NCBI GenBank assembly: GCA_003583745.1
Contig: QXPY01000010.1
Coordinates: 1-64,000 of the forward strand
Direction: 5' to 3'
From: Rhodocyclales bacterium GT-UBC
Lineage (GTDB): Bacteria; Pseudomonadota; Gammaproteobacteria; Burkholderiales; Rhodocyclaceae
Length of the DNA stretch: 64,000 nt
Position 1 is the first letter of the stretch. Each line of letters starts with the position of its first letter. Shown here one piece after another: positions 51,130 through 59,895 of this stretch. The notes beneath the pieces were generated by a model that ran no database searches, was not told the origin of the DNA, and worked only from the letters and a program-made list of their open reading frames with translations. The translations under genes and the position numbers were made by a program.

Positions 51130-52416
51130 TCACGTTTTTTGGAATAAGGCTGCGCTTGCTTGTGGATTCGACGGGAAATAAAAATGTACATAGGAAGCGG
51201 TCAGTCGGTCCAGTCGGTAGATCGCTTCCCCGCAACGTCCATCCTGGCAGCGGGCATGTATCAGCGGTCGAAGCGGCGTCTCGCTTTTCGAGTAATGGAA
51301 GGTATGCCCCTGTAACGTGCCTTCCGGCAGGTCGGCGGCCTGCATGCCGAGGGCGGCCAGGCGTTTCTGCATCACCGATTTGCCGGGTAGCAGTCCGGCA
51401 AAGGCGTGGGTCTCGCCAAGTTTGTCGGTCACCTGTTCGAACAGGCTCATCATGCCGCCGCATTCGGCGAGCAGCGGTTTGCCGGCCGCAACGTGGGCTC
51501 GCAGTGCCGACCACAGCGCCTGGTTGGCCGACAGCGCCGTCGCGTGCAGTTCCGGGTAGCCGCCGGGCAGCCAGACGGCATCGCAGGCCGGTAGCGCATC
51601 GCCGGCGACGGGCGAAAAGAAGTGCAATTCGGCGCCGAGATCCCGCAGTTGTTCCAGGTTGGCCGGGTAGATGAAACCATAGGCGGCATCGCGGGCGATG
51701 GCGATGCGCTGGCCGGCCAGACTGGGCGTAACGGCCGGTGGCGGCACATCGGCGAATTCGACCGGCGGCGGCAAATCGACACTGGCGGTGGCGGCCAGCG
51801 CATCGGCCAGGGCATCGAGTCGGGCTTCGAGATCGACGATCTCGGCCGCTTGGAGCAGGCCGAGATGGCGTTCCGGCAAGGCCGCATCGGGATTGCGCGA
51901 CAGGGCGCCAAACCAGCCCATGCCGGCAGGAACGCTGGCCTTGAGCATCTCGGTATGGCGCTCGCTGCCCACCCGGTTGGCCAGTACGCCGGCAAAGGGC
52001 AGGCCCGGCCGGTAGGTGGCCAGACCGTGGGCGATGGCGCCGAAGGTCTGGGCCATCGAACCGGCATCGATCATCGCCATGACCGGAATGCCGAAGCGTT
52101 GCGCAATATCGGCTGCCGATGGGGTGCCATCGAACAGCCCCATGACGCCTTCGACCAGGATCAGGTCAGAGTCGCGGGCAGCACGGGCCAGACGCCAGCG
52201 GGCATCGGCTTCGCCGCACATGCCGAGATCGAGGTTCTGGCAGGGACGGCCGCTGGCGACGGCGTGAATTTGCGGATCGAGAAAATCCGGCCCGGATTTG
52301 AAGACGGTGACGCGTCGTCCTTGACGGGCATGCAGCCGGGCCAGGGCGGCGGTGACAGTGGTTTTCCCCTGGCCGGAGGCGGAGGCGGCGATCAACAGGG
52401 CGGGACAGGCGGTCAT
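51130..52416 (-). CDS. cbiA: Cobyrinate a,c-diamide synthase CbiA/CobB
   Basis: ATP- and glutamine-dependent amidation of the a and c side chains of the corrin ring. 428 residues from the ATG at 52416, overlapping the DUF2149 stop by four bases. N-terminal dethiobiotin-synthetase-like ATP domain (ASASGQGKTTVTAALARL, KSGPDFLDP, EGVMGLFDG) and C-terminal class I glutaminase-like domain with nucleophile Cys in LLAECGGMMSL. In this organism's operon it is a late gene of the cobalamin-regulated set. Its presence means incomplete corrinoids can be amidated, pointing to synthesis or salvage. Confidence 0.95.
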   Translation of the reverse strand: MTACPALLIAASASGQGKTTVTAALARLHARQGRRVTVFKSGPDFLDPQIHAVASGRPCQNLDLGMCGEADARWRLARAARDSDLILVEGVMGLFDGTPSAADIAQRFGIPVMAMIDAGSMAQTFGAIAHGLATYRPGLPFAGVLANRVGSERHTEMLKASVPAGMGWFGALSRNPDAALPERHLGLLQAAEIVDLEARLDALADALAATASVDLPPPVEFADVPPPAVTPSLAGQRIAIARDAAYGFIYPANLEQLRDLGAELHFFSPVAGDALPACDAVWLPGGYPELHATALSANQALWSALRAHVAAGKPLLAECGGMMSLFEQVTDKLGETHAFAGLLPGKSVMQKRLAALGMQAADLPEGTLQGHTFHYSKSETPLRPLIHARCQDGRCGEAIYRLDRLTASYVHFYFPSNPQASAALFQKT

Positions 52417-52739
52417 TTCGTTTCCTTGGCGGGTTCGATCAATACCAGTTTGCCGGTCTTCGGGTCGCGAAAGACTTCGCCGACGCGGTCGTAACCGCTG
52501 CCGTTCTGGGTGATCCCGTTGCTCGGGCGTTCGATTTGCTGGCCCTTTTCGACCGGTTTCGGCGCTTTCAGTGCGTTTTGCGTGCCGGCCGCCAGCGCGG
52601 CAAGCAGGCCGCAGGCGAAGACCAGCATGACATCGACCAGGTTGACCAGGCTGGCACGCGGGTCTTCGTCCCGGTCGTCGAAGCGGGCGTCGAGTTTCGA
52701 GTAAAGGCGCAGGCGCTTTCTCGGTTTCGGATCGCTCAT
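52413..52739 (-). CDS. DUF2149 protein (ExbD-like partner of a proton channel)
   Basis: 108 residues: a basic N-terminus (KPRKRLRLYSKLDARFDD), then DPRASLVNLVDVMLVFACGLLAALA, one transmembrane helix with a conserved Asp at its start, and a short periplasmic tail. The layout (N-in, single helix with an acidic residue, periplasmic C-terminus) is that of ExbD/TolR energisers. DUF2149 genes recur next to MotA/ExbB-like and CobN-like genes, as here. It overlaps the channel gene by four bases. Confidence 0.85.
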   Translation of the reverse strand: MSDPKPRKRLRLYSKLDARFDDRDEDPRASLVNLVDVMLVFACGLLAALAAGTQNALKAPKPVEKGQQIERPSNGITQNGSGYDRVGEVFRDPKTGKLVLIEPAKETK

Positions 52740-53170
52740 TCCATGGCCTCCAGGACTTCTTCGTACCAGCGCCGGCGCAGCTTGCCGATGACCAGGCCGC
52801 CGATGCCGGCGACCAGCCCGAGCACGGTGGCATCGAAGGCGACGGTGACGGCGCTTGCCAGTTGTGCCGGGTCGCCCTTGCCGAGCGCGGCAAGGCCCGG
52901 TCCGAGCGGGATGATGGTGGCCATCAGGCCGAGCATGGGCGGGATGCGGGCGAGCAGGTCGGCGCGTTCAAGGCGGTGGCGGGCAAGGGTCTGGACGCGC
53001 AGCACATCGCCGGCCGCCTGCAGCCGGGCCAGGCCGGAAAAGCGTTCGCCAACGGCGATGCCGGCTTCGATCAGGGCAATGGCGCAAGCCAGCAGCAGCG
53101 CGGCGAGGGCCGGCGTCAGCAGCCAGGTGACGGCGTCGTGCAGCCAGGCGAAGGACAGTGAATCGGGCAT
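52736..53170 (-). CDS. MotA/TolQ/ExbB-type proton channel protein
   Basis: 144 residues, three hydrophobic helices: VTWLLTPALAALLLACAIALIEAGIA, then after the cytoplasmic loop IPPMLGLMATIIPLGPGLAALG and FDATVLGLVAGIGGLVIGKL. The LMATIIPLGPGL and FDATVLGLVAG segments match the conserved channel helices of TolQ/ExbB/MotA. Together with the DUF2149 protein it should form a proton-motive-force-driven motor, and the next gene upstream encodes the big envelope CobN-like protein, a likely client. Confidence 0.88.
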   Translation of the reverse strand: MPDSLSFAWLHDAVTWLLTPALAALLLACAIALIEAGIAVGERFSGLARLQAAGDVLRVQTLARHRLERADLLARIPPMLGLMATIIPLGPGLAALGKGDPAQLASAVTVAFDATVLGLVAGIGGLVIGKLRRRWYEEVLEAME

Positions 53171-53185
53171 CGGAGACTCCTTGGG

Positions 53186-56100
53186 TTACGGGGTTTGCCG
53201 GCCGCGCCACAAGCCGAGCGTAAACAATGCGAGGCTGGCGGCCAGCAGGCCGAGCAGGTTGAGGGTACGGCCGACCGGATCGCTGGTCGGCGCTTCGGGT
53301 TCGGTCAGTTCGTAATAGCGCGGGCCGGCTTCGGGGGGGGCCGGGGCAGCGTTTTCCGACGTTGTCTGCGGACTGGCCGTCGGGCTGGTGGCGCGGCCGG
53401 GCGAGATCGGCTGGGCGACGGCGAGGGTTTCGCCACGGGCCTTGGCCAACGTCACGCCGAGCGCCTGGGCATCGGCCGCATCGAGCTGCGGCGCCAGCCA
53501 TTGCCACATCGGATGGTTGGGGGCGGTATGGCCGCTGCCGGGCAGGCCGTTTTTGGCGACCAGGCGGGCCAGTTCGCCGCCCAGGCGCTTGATGGTGGCG
53601 GCATCGGTCTGCCAGAAACCCTTTTCGGCAGCGACCATGAAGATGGCCAGCATCTGCGCCTTGACGTGGGCATTCGGACCCTGGCCGAGAAATTGCGGCA
53701 GACCGAGCTTTTGCCGGTCATCGAAATAGACCGCCTTGACCTCGTCCCAGGCCCAGTTCTTGACCAGATCTGGCCGCGTCACCTGCCAGCCCCAGAGGTT
53801 TTCCAGGAATTCGGTGCCCATTGTCCGCGCCCCGGCGTAGCCGTGCTGCATCAAGGGCTTCAGCCAAGCCGGATTGAGGAAGCGGCCACGCAGTTCGCCG
53901 AGCAGGGCGCTGGTCAGCGGCTCGACGTCAGCTCGGCCGGGTTCGGCATGCTGCAGGATCAAGGCTTCCGGCGGCCGGCCGGTACGGCCTTCAATGGCCA
54001 GTGACAGGCCGCCCAGGTAGTCGAAGGCATCATTGTTGTCGAGTAGGCCGTAGAGGTTGCTGGCCCGCCCGTGGTAGGTGCGGGCGATGCCGTCGAGCGC
54101 GCTGTCGAAGGCGGCGTGGCTGGCTTCGCCGCTGTCGTCGAGGCCGTAGGCGTGGCCCATGCGGTTGCGGTAGGCGCGGCCGATTTCTTCGCGTTCGCGC
54201 CAGGCACCGGAACGCTCGGTCAGCCGGTTGACGCCGGTGCCATAGGCGCCCGGCGCGTCGCCGAAGATGCGCTGGGCCGCAGCATGGCCGGCGGCGCTTG
54301 CGGGTAGCCCGCTCTGCTGGAGGGCGGCCAGGCGGTTCAGCCATTCGCGGGCGACCCGGTTGTCGCCGACCGCCTCGCGGCTACGGGGCGCGGTCGGGAT
54401 CGGGCCGAGCGCGGCAGCCAGGGCATCCTTGAGTTCCGGCTGCTGTTCAAGCAGTGTCTCGGCCGAAGCGGCCAGCGCCAGACGGCCGGCGCGGTCGATC
54501 AGGTTGATCAGGTTGGGGTAAAGGTCGCGGAACAGGCCGGACGTGGTGACGACGACGTCGCGGCGAATGGCGCCGGGCTTGAGGCGAACGTCGGTGACGA
54601 TGCCGCGGGCGTTCCACACCGGCTCGGCGCCCATCAGCGCCAGCGCGAAGCCGACCATGACGCCTTCGTCGCGCACGGCGTCGGAAGCCCAGAGGATCAC
54701 CCCTTCGCTGCCTTGCGTCGAACGTCCCTTGGCCAGTGCCTTGGTCGCCAGTTCGTCGCCCAGCCGGTAACCGAGGCGGGTGGGCAGGATGTCGCCATCG
54801 ACTGCGTGGAAATTGCGCCCGGTGGGCAGCGATTCCGGTGAGCGCAACGGGTCGTTGCCCTTGCCGGGCGGGATGTAGCGGCCGTCCAGGCCGGCCAGCA
54901 GGCCTTGCATTTCGAGGCGCGGCGAATCGGCGAGTTTGGCTGAAATGGCCGGATCGTCGATGCCGCCCTGCTTCATCGAATCGAGCATCAGGTCGAGCGA
55001 GGCCTGGCTCCAGTTGCGGCCGAAAATGTGCAGGCCGTAGGGCATGAACTTTTCCTGCAGCTTGGTCAGGTAATGCCCGACTTCGTGCGCCAGCAGGTCG
55101 TCGTCGGCCCCTTCGAAGCCGATGCCGCGTACGGCCAGCACATCGGCCATTGAGGCCTCCAGCTCGGCCTTCAGGTTGAGGGCGATAACCTGTTCGCGCA
55201 TGGTGCGGGCGGCTTGGGCCTTGAGCGATTCCGACGAAGCGGCCTCGAAGCTTTCGACCACCTGGCGCAGGGCCAGTAATTGGTCGTAGAGCGGTGTGGC
55301 GGCCAGCGGCGGGGTCAGGTGGTCGACCATCACGGCCAGGCCGCGGCGCTTGGCCTGGGTGCCCTCGCCGACGCCATCGACGATATAGGGATAGATGCCA
55401 GGCAGGTCGGCGGCGATCAGGCTGGAATAGTCGTCGGCAGCCAGTCCGACTGCCTTGCCGGGCAGGAACTCGTAGGTCGAATGGCGGCCGACATGGACCA
55501 CGGCGTCGGCCCGGAAGCTGTCGCGCAGCCAGTGATAGAAGGCCAGGTACTGGTGCGGCGGCGTGACACTGGTGTTGGCGTGCAGCAGTTCTTCGTCCAC
55601 CTCCCAGCCGCGTGGCGGCTGCGGCCCGATGAAGACGTTGCCGAAACGAAGGCCGGGCACCAGCAGCTTGCCGCGCTCGACCATGATCTTGCCTGGCGCG
55701 GGGCCCCAGCCCTTGAGCCCTTCGATGCCGTAGCCGCTCAGGCGGCGGTTGAGTCCGTCCAGCGTCGCGCAGCGGCGTTTCGGCTGGTCGGCCAGGCAGG
55801 CGAGGTAGCCGCTCTCCAGCGCCTTCAGGTCGCGGATGGCGGCCAGGCGCTGCGGATGCTCGGCGCCTTCGACCAGGTGATGCAGTTCGCGCAATACGGC
55901 ATCGACCCGTTTGCGGCCGACGGCGCGCTCGTGGGCGGCTTCCGCTTCAAGCACCTCGGCGTGCAGGCGGCCGAGCGGGCCATCGGTCATTTCCTTGCGC
56001 ACGCGCGGCGGCAGCGTGGCGAACCAGCGGCCGTAGTCGGCGCTGCTCACGGCCTCGACGCTGTTGCTCAGCTCGCGCAGTGCGGCGCGGTCTTCCGGCA

Positions 56101-57499
56101 GATTGACGCCATGCGCCATGATCCGGTCGAGCAGGGCTGCCGGCGAGGCGGGCAATTCGCCGACCGTGTAACCAGCCGCTTTCAGGGCCATGAGCATGTC
56201 GAACAGCGAGGCCGGCACGTCGAGATTGTCGGCGCCGATGTTCTGGCGGCCGGGCGGGTGGTTGTAATAGATGATGGCGACGTGCTTGTCGCGGTTAGCC
56301 TTGCTGCGCAAGCTCAGCCAGCGGCCGACCCGGGCGCCGAGGCGGTCCACTTCGGCGGCGAGGGTGACCGGCGGCCGGCTTTCGATGCCGGTCAGGCGGT
56401 CAGGCTGCGCCTTGCCCAGCGCCGAAACGACGATGGGCTGGCCGATGCCCTGCAACTCCGGCAGGGCGACCCGGTATTGCACCGAATCGGCCGGCAGGCC
56501 GTCCGGCGACAGGCGCCATTGCGTTGCAGTACGCTCGGTCAGGCGGATCGCCTTGAAAACCGGCAGGTCGAGTTTCTTGAAGGCTTCGGCGACGGCTTCC
56601 CGGCCTTCGGCGGCGCCGACCACGAAATCCTGCAGCACGACCAGCGCTGCCGGCTTGGCCGGGGCGATCAGCTCGGGCAGGCGTTCCAGCGCCTCGCGCG
56701 AGGTGCCGCCCCAGCGGGTCAGCACCTGAATGCAAGGCTGGCCGCCTTGTTCGATGCGTTGGCAAATAGCGCTGGGGGCGCTGCCATCCATGTTGGCGAG
56801 ATCGAGCACGACGACGGTGGGCGCCGCGGCCAGGCCCAGTTTGCCGCCACCGCCCCAGGCCGCGGCGTCGGCCAGCTCGCGGTTGCCGACGCGCAGGCGC
56901 AACCCGGGTTCCGGCCGGGCTGCCGGCAAGGCGCGACGCGGGTCGAGCAGATGGGCGAACAGCGCGGCGGTGTTCTCGCTACCCCAGGCTTGCCAGAGAC
57001 GGCGCGCCGCCAGCCAGTGGTGGGCTGTCGGATGGGCTGCGGCGGTGGCCAGGGCGCTGTCCGGCGGTGTTTCGGCGGCCAGCTGGCGTAGCGTTTCGGC
57101 CGGGAAGTCGGCCAGATTGCCTTGGCGTGCCGGGCCAAGCTGGCGGCTCATCAGATTCAGGCTGGCTTCGCCGTTCATGGCCAGGATCGGCGTTTGCGGC
57201 CGGACGTGGCGGGCCAGTGCGTCCTTCAGGCGGCGCGCCGGGTCACCGAAGATCGAGACGGCGAGGATCGTGTCGGCTTGCCCCAGCCATTGGCCGAGCT
57301 GCTTGTCGCTGGCCGCCATCAACTGGGCAGGCGTGCGCAACTGGATGCGGTCGCCCGGGTGGCTGGCCAGGTGGCGATGCGCCGCTTCGATGGCGGTCGG
57401 CGCCGCACGCTCGGTGACGACGCCGAACAGCGTCGCCGCCTGCGTCAGCAGCGGAACGGCCAGGGCCAGCTGGGCGCCGAACCGGCACAGGCGTTTCAT
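53186..57499 (-). CDS. CobN-like metallochelatase with signal peptide and C-terminal anchor
   Basis: 1437 residues, the CobN/magnesium-chelatase-H family (usual CobN about 1250). Conserved CobN block: HVGRHSTYEFLPGKAVGL followed by DLPGIYPYIVDGVGEGTQAKRR and DHLTPPL; later ILWASDAVRDEGVMVGFAL and VTTSGLFRDLYPNLI. Unlike cytoplasmic CobN it begins with a signal-peptide-like sequence (LALAVPLLTQAATLFG) and ends with a Pro/Ala/Thr-rich linker plus a transmembrane helix (LNLLGLLAASLALFTLGLW) and RGRQTP, so it should sit in the periplasm tethered to the inner membrane. No CobS/CobT is adjacent. See findings for function. Confidence 0.9.
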   Translation of the reverse strand: MKRLCRFGAQLALAVPLLTQAATLFGVVTERAAPTAIEAAHRHLASHPGDRIQLRTPAQLMAASDKQLGQWLGQADTILAVSIFGDPARRLKDALARHVRPQTPILAMNGEASLNLMSRQLGPARQGNLADFPAETLRQLAAETPPDSALATAAAHPTAHHWLAARRLWQAWGSENTAALFAHLLDPRRALPAARPEPGLRLRVGNRELADAAAWGGGGKLGLAAAPTVVVLDLANMDGSAPSAICQRIEQGGQPCIQVLTRWGGTSREALERLPELIAPAKPAALVVLQDFVVGAAEGREAVAEAFKKLDLPVFKAIRLTERTATQWRLSPDGLPADSVQYRVALPELQGIGQPIVVSALGKAQPDRLTGIESRPPVTLAAEVDRLGARVGRWLSLRSKANRDKHVAIIYYNHPPGRQNIGADNLDVPASLFDMLMALKAAGYTVGELPASPAALLDRIMAHGVNLPEDRAALRELSNSVEAVSSADYGRWFATLPPRVRKEMTDGPLGRLHAEVLEAEAAHERAVGRKRVDAVLRELHHLVEGAEHPQRLAAIRDLKALESGYLACLADQPKRRCATLDGLNRRLSGYGIEGLKGWGPAPGKIMVERGKLLVPGLRFGNVFIGPQPPRGWEVDEELLHANTSVTPPHQYLAFYHWLRDSFRADAVVHVGRHSTYEFLPGKAVGLAADDYSSLIAADLPGIYPYIVDGVGEGTQAKRRGLAVMVDHLTPPLAATPLYDQLLALRQVVESFEAASSESLKAQAARTMREQVIALNLKAELEASMADVLAVRGIGFEGADDDLLAHEVGHYLTKLQEKFMPYGLHIFGRNWSQASLDLMLDSMKQGGIDDPAISAKLADSPRLEMQGLLAGLDGRYIPPGKGNDPLRSPESLPTGRNFHAVDGDILPTRLGYRLGDELATKALAKGRSTQGSEGVILWASDAVRDEGVMVGFALALMGAEPVWNARGIVTDVRLKPGAIRRDVVVTTSGLFRDLYPNLINLIDRAGRLALAASAETLLEQQPELKDALAAALGPIPTAPRSREAVGDNRVAREWLNRLAALQQSGLPASAAGHAAAQRIFGDAPGAYGTGVNRLTERSGAWREREEIGRAYRNRMGHAYGLDDSGEASHAAFDSALDGIARTYHGRASNLYGLLDNNDAFDYLGGLSLAIEGRTGRPPEALILQHAEPGRADVEPLTSALLGELRGRFLNPAWLKPLMQHGYAGARTMGTEFLENLWGWQVTRPDLVKNWAWDEVKAVYFDDRQKLGLPQFLGQGPNAHVKAQMLAIFMVAAEKGFWQTDAATIKRLGGELARLVAKNGLPGSGHTAPNHPMWQWLAPQLDAADAQALGVTLAKARGETLAVAQPISPGRATSPTASPQTTSENAAPAPPEAGPRYYELTEPEAPTSDPVGRTLNLLGLLAASLALFTLGLWRGRQTP

Positions 57500-57509
57500 T
57501 CGTTGAGGC

Positions 57510-58097
57510 TCAGAATTCCAGGCCGGGCATGGCCTTGATGCCGCTCTGGAAGGCGTGCTTTTCCATGCCGATGTCGCTCACCGTGTCGGCCGCATCGCGC
57601 AGCGCCTGCGGTGCGGCGCGGCCGGTGATGATGACGTGCTGCATGGGCGGGCGGGCGAGCAGCGTGGCGAGCACGGCGTCGAGGTCGAGCCAGTTGTACT
57701 TGAAGGCGTAGGTCATTTCGTCGAGTACGACGAGGCCGATTTCCGGGTTGGCCAGGTGGCCGCGGGCCACGTTCCAGGCGTGCTGGGCGGCTTTGGCATC
57801 GCGCTCCTTGTCCTGGGTTTCCCAGGTGAAGCCCTCGCCGCCGACATGCCAGGCGACGTTCGGCTGCGGGCGGAAAAAGGCCTCCTCGCCGGTGTCGGAG
57901 CGGCCCTTGACGAACTGCACGACGCCGACCTTGAGCCCATGGCCCAGGGCGCGGGCGACGACGCCGAAGGCGGCCGAGGACTTGCCCTTGCCGTTGCCGG
58001 TGTTGATGACGAGCACGCCGCGTTCTTCCTGGGCGGCATCGATCTTGCCGTCGATCACGGCCTTCTTTTTCTGCATGCGTTGTTCGTGGGTGATCAT
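57510..58097 (-). CDS. cobO: Cob(I)yrinic acid a,c-diamide adenosyltransferase CobO/BtuR
   Basis: Adds the 5'-deoxyadenosyl ligand to the corrinoid cobalt. 195 residues from the ATG at 58097 (the longer frame is read-through from btuD). P-loop GNGKGKSSAAFGVVARALG, then VGVVQFVKG, and the core VVLDEMTYAFKYNWL. Works on imported or newly made corrinoids. It lies 10 bases upstream of the CobN-like gene on the same transcript. Confidence 0.95.
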   Translation of the reverse strand: MITHEQRMQKKKAVIDGKIDAAQEERGVLVINTGNGKGKSSAAFGVVARALGHGLKVGVVQFVKGRSDTGEEAFFRPQPNVAWHVGGEGFTWETQDKERDAKAAQHAWNVARGHLANPEIGLVVLDEMTYAFKYNWLDLDAVLATLLARPPMQHVIITGRAAPQALRDAADTVSDIGMEKHAFQSGIKAMPGLEF

Positions 58098-58143
58098 CGC
58101 GAGTGTTCTCCGTAGATGGGGGCAGGCGGCCGTCCGGCCGGCC

Positions 58144-58917
58144 TTATTCCGGAATGAAGCAGCGCCGGCCGGCGTCGTCGAGCTGGCGCAGGCGGTAGCC
58201 GTAGAGCGTCGACAGCGTGTCGGCGGTGAGGATGTCGTCGACCGGCCCGCAGCGGGTCTCGCCGTCGCCATAAACCAACAGGGCGCGGTCGCAGAAACGG
58301 TGGGCCAGGGCCGGATCGTGCAGCACCATGACGACCCCGGCGCCGCAGTCGCGGGCCGTGCCGGCAAACAGTTCGAGCACGGCCATCTGGTGATTGAGGT
58401 CGAGATGAGACAGCGGCTCGTCGAGCAGGTAGAGCGGTGCGGCCTGGGTGAGCAAGGTGGCGATCGCCAGGCGTTGGCGCTCGCCGCCGGAAAGCGTGTG
58501 GATCTGGCGCTTTTCCATGCCTTCCAGGCCGACTGCCTTGAGCGCGCCACGGGCCAGTTCGGCGTCGCGGGTACTTTCCCAGTCCCAGCGGCCGAGATGC
58601 GGGTGGCGTCCGGTGAGCGCGGTTTCGAGCACGCTGGAGCCGAACGGGTCGGACTGGAACTGCCCCAGCCAGGCCCGGCGCAGGGCGGCATCGCGCGGCG
58701 GAATCAGGGCGGCATCCTCGCCGTCGAGCAGGACCGCGCCGGCGGCCGGCGGACGCAGTCCGGCCAGGACCGAGAGCAGCGTGGACTTGCCGGCGCCGTT
58801 GCGGCCGAGAATGGCCAGGCGCTCGCCTTCGCCGACGTTGAGGTCGAGCCGGTCGACGACGCAGTGGCCGCCGATTTCGACGGCCAGTTGCCGGGTTTCG
58901 AGCAACGGGCGGCTCAT
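58144..58917 (-). CDS. btuD: Cobalamin ABC transporter ATP-binding protein BtuD
   Basis: ATPase subunit of the vitamin B12 importer. 257 residues from the ATG at 58917, overlapping btuC by four bases. Walker A GRNGAGKSTLLSVL, ABC signature LSGGERQRLAIA, Walker B LYLLDEPLSHLD, then the H-loop VVMVLHDPAL. Position next to btuC and btuB behind a B12 riboswitch sets the substrate; iron-siderophore import is excluded by context only. Confidence 0.93.
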   Translation of the reverse strand: MSRPLLETRQLAVEIGGHCVVDRLDLNVGEGERLAILGRNGAGKSTLLSVLAGLRPPAAGAVLLDGEDAALIPPRDAALRRAWLGQFQSDPFGSSVLETALTGRHPHLGRWDWESTRDAELARGALKAVGLEGMEKRQIHTLSGGERQRLAIATLLTQAAPLYLLDEPLSHLDLNHQMAVLELFAGTARDCGAGVVMVLHDPALAHRFCDRALLVYGDGETRCGPVDDILTADTLSTLYGYRLRQLDDAGRRCFIPE

Positions 58918-59891
58918 TTCGGTTGCCTGGACAGCAGGAAGAGGAAGACCGGAACGCCGATCAGTGCGGTCAGCACGCCGACCGGCAGTTGCTGCGGTGC
59001 AATCAGCGTCCGGGCCAGGGTGTCGGCCAGGACCAGCAAGGAGCCGCCGGCCAGGACCGAGGCCGGCAACAGCAGGCGCTGGTCGTTGCCGGTGGCCAGC
59101 CGCACCAGGTGGGGGACGACCAGGCCGACGAAGCCGATTGAGCCGGCCGTCGTCACCGAGGCGGCGGTGGCCAGCGAGGCGAGCAGGTAGATCGCCAGGC
59201 GCAGCCGGTCGACGGCAACGCCGAGGGCTTGCGCCTGCATCATGCCGCGCGCCAGCAGGTTGAGTTCGCGGGCGAAGGGCATGGCGAACAGCAGTGCCAC
59301 GCCGAGCGCCAGCAATGGCGGCCACCACTGGCTGCTCTGGCCGAGGTCGCCCATCAGCCAGAAGAGCATGCCGCGCAACTTGTGTTCCGGAGCGATGGCC
59401 AGCATCAGTGCCACCAAGGCGCCGCAGCCGGCGGCAACGATGACGCCGGTGAGCAGAAGTCGGGTTTGTGTCCAGCTGCCATCGCCGTGCGCCAAGCCGA
59501 AGACGATGAACATCGCGCCGAGTGCCCCGGCAAAGGCCAGCCCGTCGATGCCGAGTATCGGCAGGCCGAGCAGGATGGCGAACATCGCGCCGACCCCGGC
59601 GCCGCCGGAAATGCCCAGCACGTAAGGATCGGCCAACGGATTGCGCAGCAGTACCTGCATCAGCGCCCCGGCCAGGGCCAGCAGGCCGCCGCAGGCAAAG
59701 CCGGCCAGCGCACGCGGCAGGCGCAGTTGCATCACCACGTCGCCGGCACCGCCCTCCTGCCCGAACAGCGCCGCCAGTACCTCGCCGGGCGCCACCTTGA
59801 AGCTGCCCACCGTCAGCGCCAGCGCGAAACTCGCCACCGCTAGCAGGCTGAGGCCGCAGAGAATCAGGAAGGCGCGCTGACGGGAGGGCAT
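58914..59891 (-). CDS. btuC: Cobalamin ABC transporter permease BtuC
   Basis: FecCD/BtuC-type permease, 325 residues, about ten hydrophobic helices. Family signatures: VMQLRLPRALAGFACGGLLALAGALMQVLLRNPLADPYVLG at the N-terminal side, and near the C-terminus GSIGFVGLVVPHLVRLATG followed by PASVLAGGSLLVLADTLAR. Co-transcribed with btuB four bases upstream. No substrate-binding protein gene (btuF) is found in the operon. Confidence 0.94.
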   Translation of the reverse strand: MPSRQRAFLILCGLSLLAVASFALALTVGSFKVAPGEVLAALFGQEGGAGDVVMQLRLPRALAGFACGGLLALAGALMQVLLRNPLADPYVLGISGGAGVGAMFAILLGLPILGIDGLAFAGALGAMFIVFGLAHGDGSWTQTRLLLTGVIVAAGCGALVALMLAIAPEHKLRGMLFWLMGDLGQSSQWWPPLLALGVALLFAMPFARELNLLARGMMQAQALGVAVDRLRLAIYLLASLATAASVTTAGSIGFVGLVVPHLVRLATGNDQRLLLPASVLAGGSLLVLADTLARTLIAPQQLPVGVLTALIGVPVFLFLLSRQPK

Positions 59892-59895
59892 CGGC

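Noticed and set aside
55280..57091. A 603-residue open frame opposite the CobN-like gene
   Set aside because: Antisense shadow without any recognisable domain.
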